A stretch of 64,000 nucleotides of DNA from Austropuccinia psidii (lineage: Eukaryota > Basidiomycota > Pucciniomycetes > Pucciniales > Sphaerophragmiaceae): positions 51,379,569 through 51,443,568 of the forward strand of contig JALGQZ010000007.1 of the NCBI GenBank assembly GCA_023105745.1. Direction: 5' to 3'. Under the pieces are notes generated by a model. It had not been told where the DNA came from. It was given only the letters and a program-made list of their open reading frames with translations, and searched no databases. The position numbers and the translations under genes were made by a program. Within the stretch, counting starts at the first letter, position 1, and every line of letters begins with the position of its first letter. Below are positions 11,373 to 22,977 of the stretch, one piece after another.

Positions 11373-12150
11373 ATGGCAAAACTTGGAGGCTTTGGAAAAC
11401 AAATTCTTGTCCCTCAGTTTCTGGAGGACAGAGGCCACAAGTTTGACATGTTCCTCCTCAGAGATTTCAAATCCATAATATCATCTTGATACACCACAAC
11501 AAAAATATCCAAGACAGCTGCAAATATATCATTCACAAGATTCTGGAAAGAAACTGGAGCATTGGTAAGGCCAAATGGCATAACCAAATACTCATAACTA
11601 CCATATTTTGTTATGAAGGCAGTGAGGTTCTCATCCCCCCTTTGATTCTCAGGAGATTCTATGCACCACACAGATCTATCTTGGAGAAGATAGTTTAACT
11701 GTTGAATACGGTAAGAAGCTGGTTCATAGGAGGAACAGGATACCTGTTCTTCTTAGTGACAGCCTTGAGTTTGGGTATTCAACACACAAACAAAGGCCTC
11801 CATCCTTTTGCTTGACAAAAAGTACAGGTGCTCCTGTTGAAGAGGATCTTGGCCTTATGAAACCTTTCTCTACATTCTCTGAAATGTAGGCCTGCAGTGT
11901 TTCTTACTCTTTATTTGATAATGAGTAGATAACACCAACTGGAGGTAGAAGACCCTCCAATTTGATATGGTGATCACAGGCGCGGTGTGGAGGAAGTTTC
12001 TCTGATTTCAACTTGGAGAATGCGTCCAAATATTGGTGATAAGCAGGAGGGACTACCTTCAACACAGTTTCAATTTCTTCTGGCTCTTCCTCCTCCTCTC
12101 ACTGCTCCTCCAGGGAGGCATGAAAGGACAAAGGAGGAAGGTCCATATCC
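11373..12150 (-). pseudogene. Element C: reverse transcriptase fragment
   Basis: Reverse-strand frames include [20 protein letters not shown] and [25 protein letters not shown] (11414-11671). The catalytic box reads YQDD rather than YLDD. Further upstream motifs continue to about 12100 with frame breaks. The RNase H, integrase and 3' LTR of this element are absent here; they would lie beyond the nested elements B and A, outside the window. Confidence 0.8.
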
Positions 12151-12162
12151 CCTTGAAAGAGA

Positions 12163-12786
12163 TTAAGTGAAGATATAGCAACATCTTCTCCAACATCTTT
12201 TATCTCTTGATTGAACTAATGACTGAGATGGCATGATGGGAGGGATATGGACAGAAGAGGGAAGATAAGGTGTCTTAAGCTCACCAACCAGAGAAACACT
12301 GTTGACAGCAGTGGCCAAGGCATTACTAGAAGAAGGTTCAATACCACTAGAATCCTTATGACTAGAATCATAGGTGATCAATCCATTTTTCCAATAAATA
12401 ATGGGATTAAAATGGTAAAGGAAATCATAGCTCAATATCAGGTCTTCTCCTTTGGGTTAGTCTATGATAAAAAATTACAATTCAAAGCTTGGGAAGGAAG
12501 GCAAGTCAACTATCCACTTGGTATAATGGGTGATGAACTAGGCAGGGTATTCATTTTAATCCAGAATGAAAAGAGGAATCTTTTCAGGGAGCTCTGACAT
12601 AGTCAATACGTACTTGAGAACAAAATTATTTGCAATAAAAGAGTTTATAGCACCAGAAACAATGAGAATACTATAAAAAATATCAGAGACAGAAGAAAAA
12701 ATAAGAAACTTCAAAGATTTCTTGACACTAGTATTCAGAGTGCACAATTGTGCTCTTGAAGGAAATAAGTGAGAACCATTGAACAC
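12163..12786 (-). pseudogene. Element C: protease remnant, catalytic Asp lost
   Basis: Two reverse-strand pieces (12163-12435 and 12556-12786) match element A's protease. The active site is ILIVSGAINSFIANNF: Asp is replaced by Val. The second conserved part reads MSYDFLYHFNPIIYWKNGL. Broken by a frameshift around 12440-12560. Confidence 0.8.
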
Positions 12787-12799
12787 ATCATGATCCCCA

Positions 12800-14018
12800 C
12801 TCAGGATTTTCCCTGCTTGCTAGGGAAGCCTCTTGATGACTCAGGCTTGTTTTGAGGTCTCTTGAATCATTTTTCAATTGGGTGCTTTCCACCACAATGA
12901 GTACATAGCCCTGCTTTGATTCTTCTCTCCTTTTCAGAACCAATTAATTTTTGTCCTTATTAATCAGAGCAGAATGTGGCTTGTCCTTTGAAACTTGAAA
13001 CTGCTTGCCCTTCTTGTTCTTCTTATGGTGAGGCCTTTTTGAAGATGAGTCTTGAGGAGGCCTTGAAGAATTGGATCCAGTAACAGGAAGCCTCTTTTCT
13101 CAATGACTACCCTTCTCTTCCTGTCTCTCATGGTATCTGGTATCTAATTCTAGGGTAATGTCCATGAGTGTTCTAGAAGAGTATCAAGATTACCAGGGTA
13201 GGAAGCCAACTGGTCCAAAGGTCTTGATTCCAATCCTCTTCTATAGACATGGATATAAGCCCTTTCTCCCCAATCTCCAATTCTTGACATTAAACTTCTA
13301 AAATCAGCAATGTACAAGGATACATTACCACTTTCCTTCATCCTCAAATTGTTCAACTCCTGTTCACATTTTCCAGCTTCATTGTGATCACCAAACAGAG
13401 TGAATAATTTGGTTTCAAATAACTGCCAATTATTGAGGAGGTAGGAAGGATATTCATTGGAAATTTTTGAAAGGTAGGGTTCAATCCATTTGCCAGCGCT
13501 AACAGTGAGAACAGAAGTTGATTACAGAGCTTTTTCCTGTAAGAGAAGAAATTTGCCAGGTAATTATGGAAAATCAACTGACAGGATTGGATAAATCCTC
13601 TCAATTTATGGGCTTGACTACCATCAAAAGGATCAGGTGCTTTCATTGATAGAGTCTTGAATTCAGGGGCTTTGTAATTGTCCTTGGGGGCTTCTTTGTG
13701 AAAAAGGTGTCCCATAATAGTAGCCATTTGCTCCATGATCTTGAGGAAACTTGGATCAGATTGAGAGACGAGATATTTATTAGTAGGGGCTAGATTAGAA
13801 CCCTGTGGTACCTCTGGAGCATTTGCCAAAGCATCTGCCACTTTAGTTTCCCCAGAATCTTCCTCTTCCACAGACTCCTCCCCCTGCTCATCTTCAACTT
13901 CTCCTAGTCTTGCTTTTGCACCTTCAGACATGCCAAGATAACCACCCAACAGGCCAGAAAAAGATCTTGATCTTCTTGATTTCATTCCCCCTCTTTTGGA
14001 GGGTCCTGCTCCTTCCAT
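12800..14018 (-). pseudogene. Element C: Gag
   Basis: Starts at ATG (14018 on the reverse strand) with an acidic, Ser-rich N-terminus (residues 1-60), then the capsid-type segment MKAPDPFDGSQAHKLRGF and IQSCQLIFHNYLANFFSYRK (about residues 125-170). After a frameshift near 13353 it continues with MNNLRMKESGNVSLYIADF and SLMSRIGDWGERAYIHVYRR (13150-13356). A knuckle region follows near 12890. These segments are the diagnostic capsid wording of a very abundant rust-fungus Ty3 family, which is the main reason for assigning the window to a rust. Confidence 0.85.
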
Positions 14019-14704
14019 TGGTGGTCCTCTGTCAAATTCGCGCTCAGTTGATGAACTGATGGTGTGCAGTCAAGAGGAACCCTTGCTGTAGGAGTATGAA
14101 CATCTGCATTTCTTTGAGATCTAGTATTATTTGCTTGAGGGCTATGCTGAACTGGCAGTATTGAGAAACTAAAAATAAAAAATTGATTATACTTGAGAAT
14201 AAGGAATCAAAGCTTGACCAAATCAATATTCAATAAAATCATGATGATCCTGAGGAATCAATCAACAGTAGTTAGGTGAAATCAAATGCAATCAATCCAG
14301 TCAATATCAGCAGTCAATCAAATCTCAATAAATCTTGAAGAACTCAACAATCAATCAATAAGTTAATGTCTTCAATATCAAATCAAATCTTGAGGAATCA
14401 ATCAGTCAAATCAATATCTTCAGGAGTCAAATCAATCAATAATCAAAATCAATTCCTGAAGATCAATAAGTTATCTTGAGGATCGGCTATCAGTCAATCA
14501 ATCCAAATCAAAACCAAAACCCTGAATTTCTTAATCAATAACCCAATGAAAACCAACTAATCAATTAACCCATCAATAAAAAAATACTTATAAGACCTGA
14601 ATAAGCAAACCAAAGAGAAATTTGATTGAGATAGAATTGAGAATGAAACTAGATGGTCAGCAATTATTAATAAATGAAAGAATAAATTTTCCTATGGATA
14701 TAAT
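14019..14704 (-). other. Element C: leader, distal part
   Basis: Noncoding AT-rich leader with many degenerate AATCAATC/ATCAAT words. It is interrupted at 14709/14710 by element E and resumes at 24420-24463 and 34576-34659 before the LTR of C. No gene seen. Confidence 0.65.
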
Positions 14705-14709
14705 GAATG

Positions 14710-16144
14710 TGTCAGCCTGTGACTCGAAACCAGAGCACAAGCATGATAGCCAAAATAGCATGAATCAATGGTATACCCAAGATACCACCAAGACATGGAG
14801 CTGAGCCAAATTAGCTCAAAATATATCAATCAAAAGAGGAAACTCACCTCTTTCTGAAAATGTAAGTCCCATCACCATAGGACATAGAATAACAAATTTA
14901 TTCCTGCTCAAAGTTTTTGCTGAGCATAAACCTTAATTTTCACCTCTCATCTAAAATCCAGAAGGAGAGGCTTAACCCCATCAAATAGGTATTCAAGATG
15001 AAGCTTTAAGTCAGGGCTATCCAATGGTACCAGCCAAGCTGAGCTAGCACCAATATTACTGAGGTTATGGTCAAATTCAGGCCAAATAAGGTTGGAAAAA
15101 ACATTCACCTCTCATCTAACTTCTACAGCTTTAGTGTGAGATACCTAAAGTGGGGTCTTTTTGGGAAGAGAACAATAAGGGCTGTCTGATGGTGTCATCC
15201 ACTTCCTCATATCTCAACTAGAACAAAGGTTGTGAGGCAAACAAGCCCAATACAGCTTTTGCCTAAAACAGGCCTATGTACAAAGAATCTTGTACATGGG
15301 ATAACTTTGCCATATTTAAGGATAGCCATATCAAATAAAGAGCCATTGTGTAGAAAACATACAGGGCAACACAGCGAACCATTCTTAGTTTGATATCTCA
15401 AGAACTAACAAAGGTATGGCTTTTTTAAGGTTAAAATATCACATTTTGGCCAATACAGCCTTGCCATGGGATAATATCCCATAACCATGAATATGAGGTG
15501 TCAAACAGACAAAGAAGCTTGTTTTTACTTCAATACCTCATATGACAGTCAATACTGGGGTCCCATACAGTTTCTGTACAGCATTCTACATGTCATACAC
15601 GTCAGAATCAGGCTGTGTGGTCCCCAGATGAAAGTGTTCGCCCTGTATTGGTGAAAACTAGCCAGATGTGGTTTCAAAACCACATCTGGGCCCAATACAG
15701 GATATACAGGCAATTTGTAAGCCACAAGCCTCTCCTAGAGAGGGAAAAATCTTCACTTCCTCTACGTGGAAAGGTCTAGCAGCCTTTCCACCCCATTTCA
15801 GGATAAAAGGGGGGCTTTTCACAGCCAGAAAAGCTTTCCTCATCCTCCTCTTGAATTACTACTTAGTACAACTGTCAAAAACAGTTATAATTTTGGAAAA
15901 TAAACAGGTATAATTATAATTTTTATTGTAGTCTTTATTATTGTAACCCAACAGGTAAAGCTGCACCCAGGGCTTTCAAAAGCACTCGCCACCACTATAT
16001 TTTTATATAGTAAAGCCCTTTTATTTTTAATTAAACCATTTATAAACCCTTATAATATTTCATAACCATTTTTTACTGTGTCACAGTCATATTTAAAAGC
16101 TGTAAATAAATTTATATACCTTTTATCATAGACTCAGCCTGACA
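14710..16144 (+). repeat. Element E 5' LTR
   Basis: 1435 bp, starting TGTCAGCC and ending CTGACA, so the last six bases are a perfect inverted repeat of the first six. A TATA-like GGATAAAAGG lies at 15801-15810. A strong hairpin lies upstream at 15662-15689: 13-bp arms CCAGATGTGGTTT and AAACCACATCTGG with CA between. ATATAGTAAAGCCC near 16005-16020 is conserved in the other LTR. Confidence 0.92.
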
Positions 16145-16147
16145 TTT

Positions 16148-16163
16148 TGGGGGCCTGACTGTG
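16148..16163 (+). promoter_or_regulatory. Element E primer binding site (putative)
   Basis: TGGGGGCCTGACTGTG, three bases after the LTR end. The same position holds TGGGGGCCCAGCCGTGAT in D and TGGGTTCTGGCCGTGAT in F. The TGGGGGC start resembles the tRNA-Pro primer site of other retroelements. The tRNA identity is inferred only. Confidence 0.6.
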
Positions 16164-16164
16164 C

Positions 16165-16744
16165 TTTTTTGAATTTTGGACCTTACAAGTAAGTTTTCTC
16201 ACTTATTTATTATTTTCGGACAATTGCTTCTATATTTTTAGGCGTATTTTTCTTAATAATATATTTATATTATATATTTTATTTATTGAATTGGTTTATG
16301 CACCATTTTATACTCAGATTATAAGAGTATTTGTCACGTGGCTGATACCCACAAGACCTTTATTTTTGGCCTGTTTTACATATAAAAACACTTAAGCCAT
16401 TAATAAGTCCTGTCTTTTTGATTAAATAAGGACACCTCTGACTGTAAATCCAACAGTTTAGGCGTGGTTAAGTGTATTGTTAACTCAATTACACTTATAC
16501 AGAACCACTTCATACAGATTACACTTGAAAACCACAAGTTAATCTGAGGGATACTGGTATACAAACAGTGTAACAGGGTACCAAAAGCTGTAATTCTGAC
16601 GTGGAATTGTTAATTCAACTATACTGTCATTATACAAGGGCATATTGTAGTCATATACAAGCCCAGAGGGAAATCTTAGATGTGCAAACAGCAGTGTAAG
16701 AAGTCTTAACTGTCATTAAGCCCTCTTTTTCCTGCTTTGACTCA
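16165..16744 (+). other. Element E leader
   Basis: 580 bp AT-rich noncoding leader. A strong 5' splice-site consensus GTAAGT at 16189 and a pyrimidine-rich acceptor (TTTGACTCAG, ending 16744) suggest a further leader intron, not proven. ATGs occur only at 16298 and 16680 here. Confidence 0.4.
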
Positions 16745-17045
16745 GTGGAAGAAAATTATATCCCACTAGAAACCCAGTCACAGACCAACACACCAGTGAC
16801 ACCCTCAGAGCTAGAGGGCAGCAAGGGCAAAGGAAAGAGGCACAGTGAAGGACTGATTACAGCAAAGAAGTTGACACCAATAGCCACCCAGAGGAGTAAA
16901 AAACCACAAAACTATGCATCAATAAAAGGTAAACCAACCTTAACAACTTGTACAGGGAAGATTACTATAATTAACCCAGTTGTACCCTTTAAAGGTAAAT
17001 TGCCCAAATCAGAAGACAACAAATTTTTACAAGGCACAGTCAAAG
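16745..17045 (+). pseudogene. Element E: open exon 1 upstream of ORF1
   Basis: A 100-codon open frame with no ATG start, beginning just after an AG acceptor (CTCAG at 16741-16745 area) and ending at a GTAAAT donor. It encodes a Thr/Lys-rich basic protein segment (for example TPSELEGSKGKGKRHSEG). Splicing of 17046-17113 would join it in frame to ORF1. Elements D (26513-26732) and F (about 49920-50062) have an open, ATG-less exon at the same place. Function unknown. Confidence 0.45.
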
Positions 17046-17113
17046 GTAAATAACCTAAGAACATAAAGTTTTTGACTGCTTGCAAACACTGATATGTCAC
17101 CTGTATACCTCAG
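17046..17113 (+). other. Element E candidate intron containing the Gag start codon
   Basis: 68 nt, GTAAAT at the donor and CCTCAG at the acceptor. The Gag ATG (17094) lies 20 nt upstream of the acceptor, inside the intron. Phase check: the last base of exon 1 (17045) plus 17114-17115 gives one codon, and the following frame is that of ORF1. The same arrangement occurs in element D. Confidence 0.5.
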
Positions 17114-19109
17114 AGACCTTGGCTTCCAAAGGAACCAGCCAGAGGACAGAGAAGGCTTGTCTAGAACCACAATACCTGGAAGAGGACACCTTGGACACAG
17201 TGGTGGATGGCAAAACAATGAGGGAGATAATATCAACCCTGCCATTCACAATCCAATTCAACAGGAACCTCAAACCAGAGGACTGGAAGGATATGGATCA
17301 AGTTCTTCAGATCCACTAACTCCTCAAAGATTTATTACAATGGGGCATGGACAACAAGAGAGTCAACCAAGCATCTCACTGGGCAGAACTTGGAGCAAGT
17401 TGGCAGAAGATCTGTCTCAAAGAGATATACTTCAAAGACCTTATGGTAATCACCAAAGGTTGGAATCCTACCAGGCAGTTCAGACTCCTGGTGGCAAGGG
17501 CACAGAGGATAACGGAGAATCAAGCCACTATCCAAGCAATAGAAGAACAGCTAACCCACACAGGGCCTACTCAGATTCCTTCAGGCTCACAAGGAGCAGG
17601 CCACATCAGCTCTCCAGTGGCTTCACACCATTCAGAAACGAACAAGTCAGTTACAAGGAGTCACCATTATTTACAATTCCAGGTGGTCTCCAGGAGAAGA
17701 AGAGGATACAAGGGGGAAAACAAGACCTCTCTCAACCAAAGGCAGAGAGAGTCAGACCCAATGATCCAGAAATTGTTGGATTTGGTGAAAGAAGTGCACA
17801 AGAACCAGAAGAAGCTGTAAACCACTCTAGGATCAGTAGTCCCAGTAATAGAAACATTACCCCCACTCAGATTGAACATAATGCTGTCTCACCTGAGAGT
17901 AACCTGAACAGTGATGCACTGTGGTTAGAAATGTCCCAATATTCTGAGAAAACTCAAAAGCATTTTGCAGAACTTGAAGCAAGCCATGAGAGGATGAAAA
18001 AGCTCACAGCCTCCATGGATAAAATTGTTAAAGCTCTTCAAGAAGGACATGCTCAATTGAGCAAAGCCTCTGAAGAGACCAACAAAAGACTGAACCTAGT
18101 CTTTGAAGAACAACACCACAGCATAAGGTACAGGGACTGTCTGGATCAATACATAAACAAATTGTTTAATGTCTACCATAACATGAAGCCCCAACCCCAA
18201 GGCCATGTTTTGGATAATCCATATCAACCAGATGACATCAAACCAGATGCCATGTTGATGAGTAAAGCAAGATCTCCCTCACAATACCAGGATGGAGATG
18301 GTATGTCTTATTCAGAGAAGGAATCCTTGAAACAGCTTCCTGAGGCCTCAAGATGGCCCAAATTCTCTGGAACAGGAGAATATGATCATATGGAACTCAT
18401 AGATTATATTCATGGACTCTTCATTGATGTACCAAGCATACCAGATTACTGGATCACTGCTATAATAAATACAGCATTTAAAGGTCATGCTAGCATATGG
18501 TACACAGAAATGAAAGAAATCCACAGAAGAAAATGGCCATGGTGCAAGAGTCAAATCATCCAAAAGTACAGTAATGGAGCTTGGTCATAGCATAAGACCA
18601 TGTCATTTGAAATTGACAAATAATCTGTGGACAAATATCCATATGAATGGTGTCTTAGACAGTCTAAAGGACTTAAAGCCATTGATCCTCAGATGAACAT
18701 CCAAATGAGTAATCACAAATTTCTGACACAGCTGCCAGGAGAACTAGAGAATGCAGTAAAATGCAGATGCAACCAAAATTGCACTCTAGATGACATTGCT
18801 AATACCTTACAAGATATAAGGAAAAGAACTAATATAGGGAAACTCAGCCTATATAGAAGAAATAGCTTCAAAGAGAAACAACCTCTCAGGGTGGATTTTA
18901 AAGACAAACCCAGAGAAAAAGTGGCAGAAGTGGCAAAGAAGAAAAATTCTTGTCACAATTGTGGTTCAGCAGACCACTATGCCAGCAACTGTCCAAAGGC
19001 AAAGAAAAAAATCTATGCCATTGAGAAAGTCCCAGAGGAGGAATCCCCAACAGAAGATTCTGAATCAGACTCCATGGGTAATGCCACCAGAGAGCCACCT
19101 GATGATTAA
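17094..19109 (+). pseudogene. Element E: Gag (capsid and zinc knuckle)
   Basis: Frame 0 from ATG 17094, broken by TAG at 18588-18590 and TAA at 18621-18623, then open to 19109. The first 240 codons overlap ORF1. A coiled-coil stretch follows (ASHERMKKLTASMDKIVKAL), then capsid homology LKQLPEASRWPKFSGTGEYD at about residue 415. A nucleocapsid knuckle CHNCGSADHYASNC lies near 18952-18995, with all CCHC ligands present. Gag packages the element RNA. Confidence 0.8.
17116..17820 (+). pseudogene. Element E: ORF1 overlapping Gag
   Basis: Frame 1, offset by one from the Gag frame, open except for TAA at 17317-17319. It ends VKEVHKNQKKL at 17820. It contains LPFTIQFNRNLKPEDWKDMD and, later, FKDLMVITKGWNP, which align in order with LNGWHP of D and LGGWIP of F. 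About 700 bp of two frames are open at once. No known family recognised. Details of the shared architecture are given under D ORF1. Confidence 0.5.
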
Positions 19110-19133
19110 CAAGACCCAAGAGAATAATTTCTA

Positions 19134-19707
19134 GTGGAATTCCAAGAGGAAACCCCACTAGAAGTTCAGCACATATGGTTGGAAGCAGGCATACCACAGG
19201 ATACTGCCAAAAACAATTTGCGCAAACATACACAAGATGCACAAACATTCCTGGTTACACCAACCAAAGGGATGGCATATATACATGGAACAGCCACAGA
19301 GATGACTGTCTGTATTTACAATGCTCAACATCCATTGATCATTGATAGTGGAGCACACTGCTCCATAGTGGCCAGAGGTTATCTGGACAACCACTTCCTA
19401 AACTGGGAAAAAAAAGCTCCTGCCCGCCAAGGCAAAGGACTTTAAAAGTGCATCAGGGAAGATGACTTCCATTGGCACAATTATCAAAGAGATAATTATA
19501 CCCCATAGGAAAGGTAATATCAGACTCAACCCAGAGGATGTAGTGCTTGATGATGCCCACATCCAAGGGTTTTTACTGGGAACAGACTACCAGAGGATGT
19601 ATGGTATAGATATTTACAACAGTAAAATAGGCATATTACCATTGGTACTAACAAGGAAAAGAAATTTTCACTTGATATATACCAGATATCTTCCCAGGAG
19701 CCACTAG
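19134..19707 (+). pseudogene. Element E: aspartic protease
   Basis: Continues the Gag frame after a stop at 19107-19109, then shifts frame near 19445. The active site HPLIIDSGAHCSIVARGYL keeps the D-S-G triad. The second part (GFLLGTDYQRMYGIDIYNSK) lies in the shifted frame and matches the [16 protein letters not shown] segment of D. Confidence 0.8.
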
Positions 19708-19784
19708 AAGAAATACTGAAGGAATTCAAAGAGGGCCAGTTTAGCACTACCCTCACCAGTAAACAAAAACTAAGTTTACTCAAG

Positions 19785-20640
19785 ATGCTGAGGAAGAACA
19801 GACCAACATTTGCCATTTGTGAAGAACCTTTAGGAAAGATCGAAAACCATGATATAAAATTATGTCTGGATGTGGAAAGACCTTATCCACCCATGCTCAG
19901 GAGACCTCCCTACCCAGCAAGTATGGAAACCATGAAAGAAATGGAAAAACATATCAATGAACTCCTGGACATGGATGTCATCAGAAATATTGGACATAAT
20001 GAAATAGTGGAAAAAACCACTCCTGTCCTAATCACCTGGCATTATGGCAATTCTAGACTGTTTGGAGACTTCAGAGCTCTGAATAACTACACAAAAGCAG
20101 ACAGGTACCCTATACCCAGGATACCTCATGCCTTGGATAAACTGGCAAAAGCCAAATACATAACCAAAATGGATTTTATGATCATGAAAGGCTTACACCA
20201 AAATGGAGTTAAACCAAACTCCATAAAATTACTCAGAATAATATGCCATATGGGCATATATGAGTACACCAGTATGCCAGTTGGCATCAAAAATGCACCA
20301 TCCCACTTCCAAAGGATGATGGACACAATATTTCAAGAAGAAATATTGGAAGGCTGCATTGTGGTATATATTTATGACATCATTATATACTCAGAGACAT
20401 GGTAAGACCACATACAAGACATAGAAATAGTGCTAAGTAAATTTACACCCATTAATTTGAAAATTTCCCTGAAAAGGGGTAATTTTGGCCAATAACAGCT
20501 ACTAGCTCTAGGACATAAAGTCTCAGGTATTAGTATGGCAATTGACCAGAATAAAGTAGAAGCAGTACTGCAAAATCCAGTGCCAAAAAGCATCAAATAG
20601 ATGCAATCTTTCCTTGGGTTTGCTAGCTACTATAGAAACC
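19785..20640 (+). pseudogene. Element E: reverse transcriptase, catalytic Asp lost
   Basis: Motifs [38 protein letters not shown] and VVYIYDIIIYSETW are visible. The catalytic YIDD has become YIYD (GAT to TAT at 20373-20375), which removes one of the two adjacent metal-binding aspartates. A stop follows at 20403-20405, and the thumb region to 20640 is broken by further stops. Confidence 0.88.
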
Positions 20641-21221
20641 ACATCAAGAATCTTGCCCACACAACTAGTAGCTTATAGAAGCTATGTTCAAAAGATGTAG
20701 TTTTTTAAATTACTAAGGAAAGAAGGGATGCATATGAGAAGATCCAACATGAACTCACTAATGCACCTGTGCTCATCTTTCCTGACTTTAAACTACCATT
20801 CAAGTTATAAATAGATGCAGCATGTAGCCGAGGCTTAGGAGCAGCCCTTCACCAAAGACAACTTGTGGATGGTGAACCAAGAGAGGGAGTAATATGCTAC
20901 ATCTCTAGGCAACTGAAAGATCTCAGTCTGGGCCCAGACTAAGCCCAGACTGAATGTCTATGCTTAGTCTGGGCTCTGGAAAAACTCCATTATTATCTGG
21001 AGGGTGCAGTATTTGAAGCTTACACAGACTTCACAGCCTTGAAGTCTTTACTAAACATAAAGACTACAAATAGACACATGCTGAGATGGCAAATAGCCAT
21101 CCAGGAGTATAGAGGGAATATGACCATCATATACAAGGAAGGTGAAAGCCATACCAAGGTAGATGGCCTTAGAAGATGGCCACTGGATAATGTCAAGAGC
21201 AATCCACCTTATGACCCTTAA
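20640..21221 (+). pseudogene. Element E: RNase H
   Basis: Broken by several stops; readable pieces are [38 protein letters not shown] and [20 protein letters not shown], each near-identical in order to D's RNase H. The NADGLSRW box is changed to KVDGLRRW. Part of the Gag-Pol polyprotein. Confidence 0.8.
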
Positions 21222-21248
21222 GTTTCCGCCAAGATCCCTATCCATTTC

Positions 21249-22330
21249 ATGGAGATAGATGGTAGGAAGAACTTCAGATTTTCTGAATGGGCACCAGGAA
21301 GTGGTACCCTTGACAGTCAAGACACTGATTCAGAAGGAACAGAAACTCCAATACTGGGAATAAGTTCCTCAGAACTTCACAATGAATTTTTTAGTGCAGT
21401 ACTGAAGTCTTATGCCAAACACAAACAGTGTGGCATATTACTACAACTCCTTCAGCAAAAGTACAGGAGTCCAGAACTGCAATCCCAGCTGTAAGAACCG
21501 TGGTTGAGGGCCTATAAGGATAACAAGTTCTTCCTTATAGATGGCCTGCTCTACCACAGAGAAATGCACACAAGTGCACTCACAGTGGTAGACAGAGACC
21601 ACATCCCTCTGATCCTGCAGGAATGCCATGACTTCCCCTGTATGAGACACATGAGTGAGGACAGGACCAAAGAGAGGGTAGCAAGCACAGCTTGGTGGCC
21701 CAAGTGGGAACAAAAGTTGATTGAATACATCAACACTTGTGAAAGATGCCAAAAGGCAAATAGGAAACATGGGAAGAAGTATGGGTTACTTCAACATATA
21801 GAGGAACCCACACACCCATGGGAAACCATCAATATGGACTGGGTCACAGGACTTGTCCCAGGGGGCAAAGAAAACTACAATGCCTGCTCAATCATAGTTG
21901 ATAGGTTCAGCAAGAGTATGAGGTGTCTACCATGCCATAAAGGGGACACAGGCATGGATACTGCTCTGTTATTCTGGAATAACATTGTATCTACCTGTGG
22001 AGTCCCTAATATCATCATTAGTGATAGGGACCCAAAATTCACATCTGAATTTTGGACCAACTTGTATCACATGCTTGCTGCCAAGCTTGCATTTTCCACA
22101 GCTTACCCTCCACAAACCAATGGCCTAGCTGAAAGGATGATTCATACAATTGAGGACATTGTTAGAAGGTTCTGTGCCTATGGCATGGAATCCAAGGACC
22201 ATGAGGGATAAACCCATGACTGGGTTACCCTTCTACCAGCTGTCCAACTGGCTTATAATACAATTCAGAACTCTACCACAGGAAAAACACCTGCACTGGT
22301 AGAGAAAGGGTGGAATTCCCTGTTGCCTGT
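21249..22330 (+). pseudogene. Element E: integrase zinc domain and catalytic core
   Basis: The zinc-binding part has [16 protein letters not shown] and [10 protein letters not shown]; the first core Asp is in [17 protein letters not shown], the second in [13 protein letters not shown], and the Glu in [17 protein letters not shown]. All three DDE residues are visible, but stops at 21492-21494 and 22209-22211 break the frame. Confidence 0.85.
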
Positions 22331-22953
22331 GCATCACTTGAAGAATAATCTTTTTACCATCCACCCCACAGCCAAAGACTTCCATTATATGTGGAAGAGG
22401 GCTTGTGACACAGCTTCCAAATGCATAGCTGAGGCAAAAGAGTACAATAAGCAGAGGTGGGACAAATCACATATGGAACCTGACTTCAAAGAAGGAGACC
22501 AAGTGCTAGTGTCCACACTAAACTTTAATAATCTCAAAGGACCTAAGAAAATGAGAGACTCCTTTTTAGGGCCCTTCACTATCATTAAGTTGATAGGAAA
22601 GAATGCAGTGGAAGTCAAAGTAACAGAGGAATTTTCCAGGAAACACCCAGTCTTTCCAGTGAATTTGGTCAAGCCATACTTCCAGAAAGAGGAGGATAAA
22701 TTCCCCTCCAGGAAGAAGAAGCCCCACATCACCAGAGATAGTGGAAGTGGAGGACTCCCCTGGACCTGTGAGGAAAATTGTCAGGGCCAGGAAGATCAGA
22801 CTTAATGGGAAGGATCAAAGACAATACTTAGTCAGATTCAAGAACCAAACAGCTGATAAAGACAAATGGTTGGCAGAAGATGCCATACCAGATGAGATCC
22901 TCCATTTAAGGAGATTCAGAGCCTCTACGAGGACTGAAAATTCTCATCAATGA
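22323..22953 (+). pseudogene. Element E: integrase C-terminus and chromodomain-like end
   Basis: Contains the GPF module (DSFLGPFTIIKLIGKNAVEV, then HPVFPVNLVKPYF) and, after a frame change near 22741-22805, a short chromodomain-like tail QYLVRFKNQTADKDKWLAED ending LLRRF-type. It matches the end of the D protein. Natural stop at 22951-22953. Confidence 0.8.
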
Positions 22954-22965
22954 TGAGCCTTTCTT

Positions 22966-22977
22966 AGAGGGAGGGTA
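22966..22977 (+). promoter_or_regulatory. Element E polypurine tract
   Basis: AGAGGGAGGGTA directly before the 3' LTR; the same GGGAGGG core precedes the 3' LTRs of D and F. Confidence 0.8.
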
